Of a stretch of DNA of 14,396 nt, positions 1 through 7,091 are shown piece after piece. Each line of letters starts with the position of its first letter. Positions within the stretch are counted from its first letter, which is position 1. The position numbers and the translations under genes are program-made. Origin of the DNA: Deinococcus sp. (GTDB lineage Bacteria > Deinococcota > Deinococci > Deinococcales > Deinococcaceae); the NCBI RefSeq assembly GCF_018260405.1, contig NZ_JAGLBG010000066.1, positions 1-14,396 of the forward strand, written 5' to 3'. A model generated the notes under the pieces. The model had not been told where the DNA came from. It made no database searches and was given only the letters and a program-made list of their open reading frames with translations.

Positions 1-104
1 TGCTCCAGCGATTGTGCGCCTGATGAAGAGGGCAGCATGGATACTCCGACGATATGGGCCTCAGACAGCCTCTGAGACACACTTCACCCTCACAGGGCTT
101 CCGG

Positions 105-362
105 ATGACCCCGGTGCTGGTCCGGCAGGCGCACCGTTTCCTGCTGGCATTAAGTGCCGGTGAGGCTCTGGCTGCTGACCAGATCGAAGCCGTCTCTCTC
201 GACTGGTTGCTGCGTAAGCGGCTGGTCGAGCCACTTGGGAACGCTGCGGGCCTTTCGCAGGGCGCTGCGGCTGCCGGGCTGCCCGAACTTGTCCGGATCA
301 CAGCGGTCGGGCGTGAGGCGGTACTGGGAAAACAGCGTTCGCACGCTGGCGTTTTCCACTGA
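105..362 (+). CDS. Small hypothetical protein, winged-helix-like (85 aa)
   Basis: I do not recognise this protein as a named family. The open frame begins at 54, but I prefer the ATG at 105 because an AGGG stretch (94-97) sits about 7 nt upstream and the residues before it look non-coding. The product is leucine- and alanine-rich. Its middle, LLRKRLVEPLG, followed later by LVRITAVGREAVLG, resembles the recognition helix and wing of small winged-helix proteins of the MarR/PadR style, where a 'lxxrGLVE ... yrLTaxGrea' pattern is usual. That resemblance is inference from pattern only. There is no partner gene on the same strand nearby. It could be a small DNA-binding protein or an unrelated helical protein. 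Existence of the gene is moderately likely; function is unknown. Confidence 0.5.
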   Translation: MTPVLVRQAHRFLLALSAGEALAADQIEAVSLDWLLRKRLVEPLGNAAGLSQGAAAAGLPELVRITAVGREAVLGKQRSHAGVFH

Positions 363-380
363 AGCTCATTCAAAGCCGAG

Positions 381-416
381 GTGTTCAGGCAGGGCAAAGT
401 GTTCAAGCAGGCCAAA
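381..416. repeat. Tandem duplication, 2 x 18 bp
   Basis: Positions 381-398 and 399-416 are the same 18-mer with two differences (GTGTTCAGGCAGGGCAAA, then GTGTTCAAGCAGGCCAAA). It lies in the short gap between the two convergent small genes. No function is apparent; a replication-slippage duplication is the simplest reading. Confidence 0.85.
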
Positions 417-469
417 GTGCTTTTGTTCCGTTCGGGATACGAAGAAAAACCACGTTGCTGGCGGGGGGT

Positions 470-883
470 TTACTCCAAAATGTATTTGATCCCCTCAACA
501 AACAGCACCTGATCCACGGCGTGGCGTGGCAGGACGACGTTTTTACGCCAGGGCATCCATTCGGTCTGTCCCTGAGCACTGCGGAGCAGGCCGCGCAACC
601 CGATTTCTACGGTGCGGGCTGACCCGTTCAGCAGGGCCTCGAGTGCGCTGCGTACGGTAGCAGGGTCGCGCAGCACCCCCATCAGGCGGGCGGAAGGCAC
701 CAGCTCATGCGGGATGTGACCTGAGGGCAGGGCTTTGGGGTGCGGGCGGTAGAGGTCCACCGTAAAGCCTTCCAGCACCAGCAGGGCCGCCTTAGCCGCT
801 TCTCCGGTCAGTGGAGTGGCAAAGTTGACATGCATATCGAGTTCAAAGGTTTTGGAACCGGTTTGCGGCGTGGGTAAACTCAT
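470..883 (-). CDS. Hypothetical protein (137 aa)
   Basis: Unrecognised protein with convincing coding character: an uninterrupted frame and balanced composition with several conserved-looking aromatic and glycine positions. The ATG at 881-883 is preceded by GGAGAG (reverse complement of 888-893) with a 4-nt spacer, which supports this start; an in-frame ATG at residue 17 (MHVNFATPL) is an alternative. No signal peptide, membrane segment or known motif is visible. The start codon overlaps by ATGA the last stop of the decayed transposase upstream (883-1292). Because that upstream frame is a pseudogene fragment, the overlap is probably accidental rather than translational coupling, although the element may have supplied the present ribosome-binding site. 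Function unknown. Confidence 0.65.
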   Translation of the reverse strand: MSLPTPQTGSKTFELDMHVNFATPLTGEAAKAALLVLEGFTVDLYRPHPKALPSGHIPHELVPSARLMGVLRDPATVRSALEALLNGSARTVEIGLRGLLRSAQGQTEWMPWRKNVVLPRHAVDQVLFVEGIKYILE

Positions 884-1292
884 CAGGCTCTCCGGCGCTG
901 GAAAGGGGTGGCGCGAGTGACGTCGAAGTGGGGCATCGGCTTCAGTTTAAGGCAAAGCTCATCCTGGATTCCGGGAAGCTGAGGCCAGAGCCACGAGCGG
1001 ACGTCGTCACGTATTTCATGGGTGTTGGTATGCATCGCCGTTGATGGTGAAACCTGCCTGAATACCGGTCGTGATGCAGGGCTGGGTGGTGCGCTGCTGA
1101 ACGTTGGTACAGAGGTGGAACGCGAGTGGCCCACCCCGCTCCATCATCCGCACTACCGGCGGTTTGACGGACGCAGCGGCGCGTCACCACGCCGCGCCGG
1201 AGACTGCGGGTCATGTCCTGGGCCTCATCTTCGTTCAGGCCAAGTTCGTGGGCGATCTGGCGGTTATTTGGGTTCAGGCCCAGCAGCTCCTT
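883..1292 (-). pseudogene. Decayed IS1595-family-like transposase
   Basis: Reading the minus strand, three collinear fragments in successive frames recall the DDE transposases of the IS1595 group. Fragment 1 (1292 to about 1172) carries NRQIAHELGLNEDEAQDM and then TRSLRRGVVTRR. Fragment 2 (1153-1016) carries MERGG and NVQQRTTQPCITTGIQAGF, matching the 'QRGG ... NVQQkTi.PlI' stretch I know from this family. Fragment 3 (1035-883) carries NTHE and RDDVRSWLWPQLPGIQDELC, matching 'NT.EG ... lRSWLrPhrGIsqe.LplYL'. Between fragments 1 and 2 the part with the first catalytic Asp (usually CDEVY) is missing. A TAA at 1293-1295 closes the N-terminal side and the zinc-ribbon N-terminus is not visible. 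The element cannot be functional. Family assignment is from remembered motifs; no terminal inverted repeats were found. Confidence 0.72.
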
Positions 1293-1350
1293 TTAGCCTG
1301 CTCGTTTCGGCTGATGCCCCGCTAACTCAAACCCTGTAGGCTGTCGACCT

Positions 1351-2742
1351 ATGTCTGCCGTGACCACATCTGCCCCTAGTCCCTCGCCGATGCGGGAAAT
1401 CGCCCAGATCGCCGTTCCGGTCAGCCTGGAAATGGTCATTCAGCTGGTGCTGACCTTCATCAATCAGATCGTGGTGGGGGTCTTAGGCGCGGTGGCGGTG
1501 GCGGCGGTAGGTCTGAGCGGCAGCCTGGGCTTTCTGTTTTTTGCCACGCTGGGGGCTCTGGGCAGCAGCACCAGCATTCTGGTGGCCCGCCGCGCCGGGG
1601 CCGGGGATCAGGGCGGGGTCAACCATACCCTCAGCGCCACGCTGCTGTTCAGTGTTGCGCTGACCGGCGCTCTTACGGTACCGGTGGTGGTCGGTGCGCC
1701 CGCGCTGCTGCGCCTGGCCGGGGGAGACCCCGCCGTGACACAGGCCGCCACGCCCTACATGCAGGTCTTTATGTTGGCGCTGGTGCCGGGCATCCTGGCC
1801 TGGGTGCTTAGCGGAGCGCTGCGGAGTCTGGGCCACGCCCGCACGCCGCTGGTTGCCACCATCATCAGCGTCATCATTGAGTGTCTGCTGGCTTACGGGC
1901 TGGTTTTCGGGGTCGGGCCGCTGCCGCAGCTGGGGCTGGTCGGGGCGGCCTGGGCGATCGTGGTGTCGAACACCTACAAGGCGCTGCACCTGGGCTATCA
2001 GGTCTACGGCCCGCGCCAGCTGGCCCGGCTGGAACTGCCCAAGCGGGCCGAGTGGCGCTCGATTGTCGAGCCGCTACTGCGCCTGTGTGCGCCGCTGGCC
2101 TTCACCGAGTTCGTCTGGACGCTGGGCGGCTTTATCTACGCGGCGGTCTTTGCGCGGGTGGGCACCGAGGCGCTGGCCGCCAGTCAGATCGTGGCCTCGC
2201 TGGAAGGGATTTTCATCGTGGGCAGCTTCGGTCTGATGAGCGCGGCGACGGTGCTGATCGGCAAGGCGCTGGGGGCCGGAGACGCCGAGGGCGCACAACT
2301 CTGGCTGCGCCGCGTGACCCGAGCTGGGCTGGTGACGGCATTTGCCTTTGGGGCCGTGTTTGCCCTTAGCAGTCTGCTGGTGCCCAGCCTGTTTCCGAAG
2401 GTGGGAAGTGACGTGCAGCACATCGCCATCATCGGGGTACTGATTACGGCAGCCAACCAGGTATTCAAGGTTCGCAACATGATCGTCGGCGGCGGCGTGC
2501 TGCCTAGCGCGGGCGACGGCAAAGGCATTATCGCGGGCGACCTGATCGGGGCGTTCGGGGTCGGCCTGCCGCTGGCGATCTGGCTGGGAATGCACACCTC
2601 GCTGGGCGTCTGGGGCGTGTTCGTGGCCCGCGCCTTCGATGAGATCAGCAAGATGCTGATTTTCGAGTGGCGCCAGCGCCGGGTCAACTGGCAGCGGCTG
2701 GCTCAGGAAAACCAGGGCAAGGAAGTCGAAGCGGCGCACTGA
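1351..2742 (+). CDS. MATE-family multidrug/cation efflux transporter (463 aa)
   Basis: A polytopic membrane protein of the MATE (MatE, NorM/DinF-like) family, which exports cationic drugs or metabolites in exchange for Na+ or H+. About twelve hydrophobic segments are spread along the chain in two similar halves. The N-terminal half opens with REIAQIAVPVSLEMVIQLVLTFINQ, the usual MATE helix 1 followed by a loop; the second half restarts at about residue 245 (LRLCAPLAFTEFVWTLGGFIYAAVF). Length is typical for the family (440-480). No Shine-Dalgarno precedes the ATG, but TAGGCT (1337-1342) fits a TANNNT -10 box 8 nt upstream, so a leaderless transcript, common in Deinococcus, is plausible; the -35 is weak. 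A hairpin follows the stop. It stands alone. Substrate cannot be deduced, and 'polysaccharide exporter-like' is a less likely alternative. Confidence 0.93.
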   Translation: MSAVTTSAPSPSPMREIAQIAVPVSLEMVIQLVLTFINQIVVGVLGAVAVAAVGLSGSLGFLFFATLGALGSSTSILVARRAGAGDQGGVNHTLSATLLFSVALTGALTVPVVVGAPALLRLAGGDPAVTQAATPYMQVFMLALVPGILAWVLSGALRSLGHARTPLVATIISVIIECLLAYGLVFGVGPLPQLGLVGAAWAIVVSNTYKALHLGYQVYGPRQLARLELPKRAEWRSIVEPLLRLCAPLAFTEFVWTLGGFIYAAVFARVGTEALAASQIVASLEGIFIVGSFGLMSAATVLIGKALGAGDAEGAQLWLRRVTRAGLVTAFAFGAVFALSSLLVPSLFPKVGSDVQHIAIIGVLITAANQVFKVRNMIVGGGVLPSAGDGKGIIAGDLIGAFGVGLPLAIWLGMHTSLGVWGVFVARAFDEISKMLIFEWRQRRVNWQRLAQENQGKEVEAAH

Positions 2743-2761
2743 TTCGGGCAGTTTTATAACT

Positions 2762-2798
2762 CTGGACAGGGAGAATTTGAAACTGTCCAGTCCCTTTT
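2762..2798 (+). terminator. Terminator-like hairpin after the MATE gene
   Basis: An 8-bp perfect stem, CTGGACAG (2762-2769) with CTGTCCAG (2783-2790), encloses a 13-nt loop and is followed by TCCCTTTT. It starts 20 bp after the MATE stop codon. The short T-run makes it a moderate rather than strong intrinsic terminator. Confidence 0.55.
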
Positions 2799-2820
2799 GT
2801 GCGTGGTGTTCCGGAAACTT

Positions 2821-2958
2821 ATACGGATTCCGATTGATTTGGTGCAGTTCCGAATCAATCCGAGCGGATGCGAGTAGGAACAACATACGCCCCTTCGCGG
2901 TATGGAGCCGCAGGCGGTGTCGTCCCGACTGCGGCGGAATTTAGCGGAATCCGTATTA
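2821..2958. repeat. 138-bp intergenic repeat with 12-bp inverted ends
   Basis: ATACGGATTCCG (2821-2832) recurs as its exact reverse complement CGGAATCCGTAT at 2945-2956. Just inside the left end is a second dyad, GATTGATT (2832-2839) against AATCAATC (2853-2860). The right end (ACTGCGGCGGAATTTAGCGG and on to TTAC at 2959) is closely similar to the end of the repeat at 13779-13876, so it belongs to a dispersed family. The stop codon of the neighbouring ABC ATPase gene (TAA on the minus strand, 2956-2958) lies at the repeat boundary. No coding capacity. Confidence 0.7.
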
Positions 2959-3702
2959 CCCCTGTTCCAGCACCCCGCGCAGGCCGCCCACGGTCAGTTC
3001 CCGCGCCGAGGCGTCCAGCGCAATTTGCCCGGCTTTGAGCGCCACGACCCGTCTGCCCAGGTGCAGCGCCTCGTCGAGGTGGTGGGTCACGAAAACGACT
3101 GTGACTTTCTGTTCCCACCAGATCGCTAGCAGTTCGTCGGCCAGCCCGGTGCGCGTCTGGATGTCGAGGGCGCTGAAGGGTTCGTCAAGGAGCAGCAGCC
3201 CCGGCTTGGTCGCCAGCGCACGGGCAATGCTGACGCGCTGGCGCTGCCCGCCCGAGAGTTCGTGAGGACGGCGCTGCTTGAACCCGCTGAGGCCCACGAG
3301 TTGCAGGGCCTCGGCCACGCGGGTTTCACGCTCAGGGCGGGAAAGTTTATTCAGCCCGAAGGCCACATTGCCCCCGACCGTCAGCCACGGAAAGAGCGCC
3401 GATTCCTGCTGCACCAGTGTCAGCTGTGGGTGGGGGCCACGCACCAGCTGCCCGCCCAGGCTGATCCGGCCCTGCTGCGGGCGCAGGAACCCGGCCAGCA
3501 GGCTCAGCAGGGTGCTTTTGCCGCTGCCCGACGGCCCCACCACGCACAGAAAGTCGCCCGGTTCGACGTGCAGGTCAATTGGCCCCAGACCGCCGGAGCC
3601 TTTGCTGTAGCGGTAGCTGACCTGTTCTAAAGTCAGGCTCGACCCGGCGACGGCGCGGGTGGTTGGCTGGGCGGCAGCGGGGCGTTCCATGGGAATGGTC
3701 AT
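2956..3702 (-). CDS. ABC transporter ATPase, SsuB/TauB-like (248 aa)
   Basis: The cytoplasmic ATP-hydrolysing subunit of an ABC importer of the nitrate/sulfonate/taurine class. All motifs are present: Walker A GPSGSGKS (56-63), Q-loop with LVQQESALFPW (about 96-106), signature LSGGQRQ (149-155), Walker B LLLLDEP (169-175) and the switch His in FVTHH (about 207). The frame is open upstream to 3771, but the ATG at 3700-3702 overlaps the permease stop codon as ATGA and gives the family's usual length, so translation is very probably coupled to the permease. It is the last gene of the binding protein-permease-ATPase set. The stop lies in the end of an intergenic repeat. SsuB-like rather than nitrate-type is inferred from the sulfur genes upstream. 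Confidence 0.92.
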   Translation of the reverse strand: MTIPMERPAAAQPTTRAVAGSSLTLEQVSYRYSKGSGGLGPIDLHVEPGDFLCVVGPSGSGKSTLLSLLAGFLRPQQGRISLGGQLVRGPHPQLTLVQQESALFPWLTVGGNVAFGLNKLSRPERETRVAEALQLVGLSGFKQRRPHELSGGQRQRVSIARALATKPGLLLLDEPFSALDIQTRTGLADELLAIWWEQKVTVVFVTHHLDEALHLGRRVVALKAGQIALDASARELTVGGLRGVLEQG

Positions 3703-4535
3703 TGTGCCACTTCCAGGCCGTAATCGCGCCGAATCCTGCTTTCGATGAGCCGCAGCAGCCCGTCGAAGCACCCGCCGATCAGCCCGATGATGAGAATGGT
3801 CGCCAGCACCAGCGCCACGTTCGCGGTGTTACGCCCGACTTCTAGCTGCTCACCCAGGCTTTTGCTTCCGGAGATCAGCAGTTCGCCGCCGACCAGCGCC
3901 CGCCACGCGAAGCTCCAGGCAGTTCGCAGGCCGCTCAGGACATTGGGCAGCGCGGCAGGCAGCAGAACCCGCAGCATGAGCCCGAGTCCGCTGGCCCCCA
4001 GCGTGCGGCCCGCCACGCGCAGGGTCGGCGGCACGTTTAGCAGCGCCCCGGACACCGCCAGCGCCACCGGAATAAAGCTTTCCAGGATAACCACGAACAG
4101 CACCGCCCGCTCGTTGAGGCCCAGAAACAAGATGGCGAACGGCACGAAGGCAATGCTGGGCACGCTTTGCACTCCGGTGAGGTAAGATCCAAGCGTAGCC
4201 CGCAGCGGCAGCCACAGCCCCATCAGCAGGCCAATGAACCCGCCCAGAACCACGGCGGCCAGGTAGCCGGTAACGACCCGGCGCAGGCTTCCGGCAATGG
4301 AGGCCAGCAGCTTGCCGTCCTGCGGCCCGCTGCCCCACAGCCCGTAACTGATCTCGGTCCACACCGCCCTGGGGCTAGGAAACACGTAGGCCGGGTACAG
4401 CTTGAGCACGTCGGTTGCCACGTACCACACGGCCAGAATAAGCAGCAGGCCCAGGAGTTGCCAGCCCAGCATTAGCCAGCGCGGGGGAAGCGCGGGACTG
4501 CGGTGAAGGTCGGTATCTTGTGGCAGGGCGGTCAT
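3699..4535 (-). CDS. ABC transporter permease, SsuC/TauC-like (278 aa)
   Basis: Inner-membrane permease of the BPD_transp_1 superfamily, partner of the ATPase downstream. About six hydrophobic segments are visible, beginning at WLMLGWQLLGLLLILAVWY (about 20-38). The cytoplasmic EAA loop that contacts the ATPase is GRTLGASGLGLMLRVLLPAA followed by LPNVLSGLR, at about 175-205. The phrase YVFPSPRAVW near residue 50 is typical of SsuC/TauC/NrtB permeases ('lPsP..v'). The start has a GGAG ribosome-binding site in the 14-nt gap after the binding-protein gene, and the 3' end overlaps the ATPase gene by 4 bp. Substrate class follows from family and context only. Confidence 0.92.
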   Translation of the reverse strand: MTALPQDTDLHRSPALPPRWLMLGWQLLGLLLILAVWYVATDVLKLYPAYVFPSPRAVWTEISYGLWGSGPQDGKLLASIAGSLRRVVTGYLAAVVLGGFIGLLMGLWLPLRATLGSYLTGVQSVPSIAFVPFAILFLGLNERAVLFVVILESFIPVALAVSGALLNVPPTLRVAGRTLGASGLGLMLRVLLPAALPNVLSGLRTAWSFAWRALVGGELLISGSKSLGEQLEVGRNTANVALVLATILIIGLIGGCFDGLLRLIESRIRRDYGLEVAQ

Positions 4536-4549
4536 AGAGGCTCCTTGGG

Positions 4550-5494
4550 CTATGGGCGAATCAGTGCGCTGAAATCGGGAATGGTACGGGCGTAGCCAGC
4601 CTCGACATTCAGGGCGGCGTACTCTTTGAGGGCGTTGATGTCCAGCGCCGCTGTGAAGTGGGTTCTGCTCCAGGCGCGTTGCAGGACACGCGGATCAAGT
4701 TTGCTGCCCGTCAGCTTTTCGAGTTCGGCGTTCACGGCGGCCTGAGCTGCGGCAGGTGATTTATTTAGAAAACCCGTGGCGTCGTTGTGGACTTTTACAA
4801 ACGCGCTGACCACCCCTGGATTGGCCTGGGCAAACTTAGTGTTCACGATGACAAGAGCCGATGGGTAATTACCGCCGCGCCAGACGGTCTTTTCATCGCC
4901 GATAACCGGATTGCCCTGAGCTTCGAGCGCCGCTCCCCAAGGCTCCGGCACCAGCGCGGCGTCCGCCCGTTTGCCTGCAAAAGCCGCCACGATGTCGGCA
5001 GGTGGAACAGAGACGATGGTTACGCCGCCGCCGTTTTCTTTTGTCTTCAAGTTGCTGGCACTCAGCAAGTGGCGCAGGCTGATGTCCTGGGTATTGCCCA
5101 GACTCGGGACCGCCACAGTTTTTCCGTTCAGGTCCCTGGCTAGCTTGATGCCGCTGTCCTTGCGAGCGACCAGAACAGCTCCGGCATTGGCCGCCCCCGC
5201 CAGAAACTGCACCGGCATTCCCCGGCTGGCGGCGCTGATGGCTGGCCCTGGCCCGATGTAGGCGATGTCAAGCTGCCCCGCAGCGAAAGCTTCGGAAAGG
5301 GTCGTGCCCGAGCTAAACGTGCGAACGTCGAGTCTGGTACTTCCCAGAGCTTTCTGAAAGGTGCCGCGGCCTACGCCCACGAGAGCGGCGGCGTGCGTCA
5401 GGTTAGGAAAGTAGCCCAGCCTCAGGGTCGCCGCCCCCTGCGCGGAAGTGGCACTGGTCAGAAGTAGGCTAGCCAACAGAAGGGTAAACCTCAT
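4550..5494 (-). CDS. Periplasmic substrate-binding protein, SsuA/NMT1-like (314 aa)
   Basis: Solute-binding subunit of the ABC importer. The frame opens at 5545, but ATG at 5492-5494 is preferred: GAGAGG (5501-5506 reversed) lies 6 nt upstream and the protein then begins with a clean signal peptide, MRFTLLLASLLLTSATSAQG, cleaved near residues 19-21. The mature part starts LRLGYFPNLTHAAALVGVG, the characteristic opening of the nitrate/sulfonate/taurine binding family, followed by the SGTTLSEAFAAGQLDIAYIG ligand-pocket region and VPEPWGAAL. No lipobox Cys is seen. Placement downstream of sulfate-reduction genes suggests an organosulfur ligand, but no alkanesulfonate monooxygenase (SsuD/TauD) lies in the window, so the ligand is uncertain. 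Confidence 0.9.
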   Translation of the reverse strand: MRFTLLLASLLLTSATSAQGAATLRLGYFPNLTHAAALVGVGRGTFQKALGSTRLDVRTFSSGTTLSEAFAAGQLDIAYIGPGPAISAASRGMPVQFLAGAANAGAVLVARKDSGIKLARDLNGKTVAVPSLGNTQDISLRHLLSASNLKTKENGGGVTIVSVPPADIVAAFAGKRADAALVPEPWGAALEAQGNPVIGDEKTVWRGGNYPSALVIVNTKFAQANPGVVSAFVKVHNDATGFLNKSPAAAQAAVNAELEKLTGSKLDPRVLQRAWSRTHFTAALDINALKEYAALNVEAGYARTIPDFSALIRP

Positions 5495-5520
5495 AAAAGA
5501 CCTCTCATACAGACTTGGAT

Positions 5521-5544
5521 TGAATGGTGTGCAAAAACCATTCA
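5521..5544. promoter_or_regulatory. Inverted repeat upstream of the binding-protein gene
   Basis: TGAATGG (5521-5527) and CCATTCA (5538-5544) form a perfect 7-bp dyad with a 10-nt spacer, 27-50 nt ahead of the start at 5494. It could be an operator for a sulfur regulator or a 5'-leader hairpin. No convincing -35/-10 pair was found around it. Confidence 0.3.
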
Positions 5545-5552
5545 CTTCGGGC

Positions 5553-5664
5553 GGACTTGTAAAGCAGCCGCAGAGCGAGTAGAAGCAAACCGGACTCTTG
5601 GGCGCAGAGTTCTAACCCAGTGCCTGGGCGGGCGGTGAACGAAACACACGGCAGTCCGTATCAC
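5553..5664. repeat. Dispersed intergenic repeat (about 112 bp)
   Basis: It starts with ACTTGTAAAGCAGC (5555-5568) and ends with GGCAGTCCGTATCAC (5650-5664). The same two ends, in the same order and at a similar spacing, occur at 13779-13876. It occupies most of the gap between sat and the binding-protein gene, on the 3' side of sat. The middle is poorly conserved and carries no ORF. Confidence 0.55.
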
Positions 5665-5707
5665 CGTTGATTGCGCGGGGACATGTTACGGAGCTGAAGC
5701 GGCAAAA

Positions 5708-6865
5708 TCACTGCTGCCTGGCGTAGGCCCGGCGCAACACGTCGGCCACTTCGGGGCGGGTGAATTCGGAGGGCAGCGCCTCGCCCCCACGCAGCTTCTC
5801 GCGCACTTTGGTGCCGCTGAGAACCAGGTGGTGCGAAGGGTCATGGGGGCAGGTGCGCGGGCTGACCAGCTGCTGGCACGACTGGCAATAGAAGGTGTGC
5901 TCGAACTTCAGAATCCGGATTCCCAGTTCCTCGGCGGTAAAGTTCTGGAAGATTTCCTGCGCCTCGTAAGTGCCGTAGTAGTTGCCGACTCCGGCGTGGT
6001 CGCGCCCCACGATGAAGTGAGTGGCCCCGTAGTTGCGCCTTGAGAGCGCGTGCAGGATCGCCTCACGCGGCCCGGCGTAACGCATGGCGGCAGGGTAGGT
6101 GCTCAGCAGGGTGCGCTGCGCCGGGTAATAGTGCTCCAGCAGCACCTCGTAGGCTTGCATACGGGTGTCGGCAGGTACGTCGTCGTTCTTGGTGGTACCG
6201 ACCAGCGGGTGCAGCAGCAGGCCGTCGACCAGTTCCAGCGCCACTTTATGCAGGTATTCATGGGCGCGGTGAATGGGGTTGCGGGTCTGGAAGGCCACGG
6301 TGCTCTGCCAGCCGCGTGCCTCGATTACGGCGCGAACCTCGGCGGGCGTGCGGTGGTAGCGGGGAAACTCGCCGCGTGGCACCTCCAGCAGCGTCACCTC
6401 TCCGGCCAGATTGATGTTGCCCTGCTCGTACAGCGCTGCTACGCCGGGGTGCGCCGGATCCTCGGTGCGGTAGACCTCGCGGGCCTCCAAACTCTTGCGG
6501 GCCGCGTACTGCTCGCTTATGTCCAGCAGGCCGACCATCACGCCGCCACGCGTCAGCCGAATTCGGCCCCGCAACCTGGCGGCCTCGTCTTCAGTCACGG
6601 GCAGGGTGATCGGCAGGCTCCAGGGGGTGCCGTCACTCAGACGCAAGTGCTCGATCACGGACAGATAGTCGGCCTCCCCCAGAAAGCCGCTCAGTGGCGA
6701 GTAGGCCCCCGTTGCCAGCAGTTCGAGGTCGCTCAAGGAGCGGTCTGAAAGTTCCAGCGCTGGAAGGTGAGCGTATTCGGCGGGGTCGGCCAGCCGCACG
6801 CGGTTGATCAGGGTGCCGCCTAGCGGCGTGGGCAAAAAGGTGGCGGGCAGTTCGGTGGTGGTCAT
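5708..6865 (-). CDS. sat: Sulfate adenylyltransferase, ATP sulfurylase (385 aa)
   Basis: Catalyses ATP + sulfate to adenosine 5'-phosphosulfate + PPi, the activation step of sulfate assimilation, in the cytosol. This is the single-subunit Sat type, unrelated to CysDN. The nucleotide-binding motifs are QTRNPIHRAHE (193-203) and GRDHAG (287-292). C327, C330 and C339 with a His at 341 or 345 form a zinc-ribbon-like C-x2-C-x8-C cluster, as known in the Thermus thermophilus enzyme. There is no C-terminal APS-kinase domain, consistent with a separate cysC nearby. A GTG at 6871 is in frame, but ATG at 6863-6865 has AGGAG (6871-6875 reversed) 5 nt upstream and is preferred. It follows cysH after about 226 bp, so it may have its own promoter. 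Confidence 0.96.
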   Translation of the reverse strand: MTTTELPATFLPTPLGGTLINRVRLADPAEYAHLPALELSDRSLSDLELLATGAYSPLSGFLGEADYLSVIEHLRLSDGTPWSLPITLPVTEDEAARLRGRIRLTRGGVMVGLLDISEQYAARKSLEAREVYRTEDPAHPGVAALYEQGNINLAGEVTLLEVPRGEFPRYHRTPAEVRAVIEARGWQSTVAFQTRNPIHRAHEYLHKVALELVDGLLLHPLVGTTKNDDVPADTRMQAYEVLLEHYYPAQRTLLSTYPAAMRYAGPREAILHALSRRNYGATHFIVGRDHAGVGNYYGTYEAQEIFQNFTAEELGIRILKFEHTFYCQSCQQLVSPRTCPHDPSHHLVLSGTKVREKLRGGEALPSEFTRPEVADVLRRAYARQQ

Positions 6866-6957
6866 GGTCACTCCTGATGGTAGAGGTCTGATGCTGGATG
6901 AAAGAGGTCAACTATTCCGGCATTTTGAATAAAGGTTCTGCTTTTTTGACTCGCCGG

Positions 6958-6971
6958 GCTTGTAAAGCTGC
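6958..6971. repeat. Partial copy of the dispersed repeat
   Basis: GCTTGTAAAGCTGC matches the start motif of the repeats at 5555-5568 and 13781-13794 with one or two changes. The other end of the repeat was not found here. It lies in the gap between cysH and sat (6866-7091). That gap otherwise shows no ORF and no clear promoter; AGGTCAA occurs twice in it (6905-6911 and 7056-7062). Confidence 0.4.
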
Positions 6972-7091
6972 GAAGTTCAGCGGGCCTCGCGGGGCAAGGG
7001 GTGAGGAGGCCACCAGGCAACTTCTTTTGGCTAAATGCTGTTGGTGAAATGCTCTAGGTCAAAAGGAGAGGCTGGTTTTACCGGCGAGGCC

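Noticed and set aside
942..1339. Open frames on both strands over the transposase remnant
   Set aside because: They cross the three decayed fragments in wrong frames, lack ribosome-binding sites and have Arg/Pro/Gly-rich shadow composition; only the pseudogene reading explains the region.
2074..2886. 270-aa minus-strand frame opposite the MATE gene
   Set aside because: Shadow frame; the plus strand encodes a complete MATE transporter.
5495..5550. TTGCAC/TGTATG promoter for the binding-protein gene
   Set aside because: The -10 would overlap the ribosome-binding site, which makes it incompatible with the chosen start.
7036..7062. Possible solo MITE end (AAATGCTCTAG)
   Set aside because: Only about 10 bases match the terminal repeat, too few to separate from chance.
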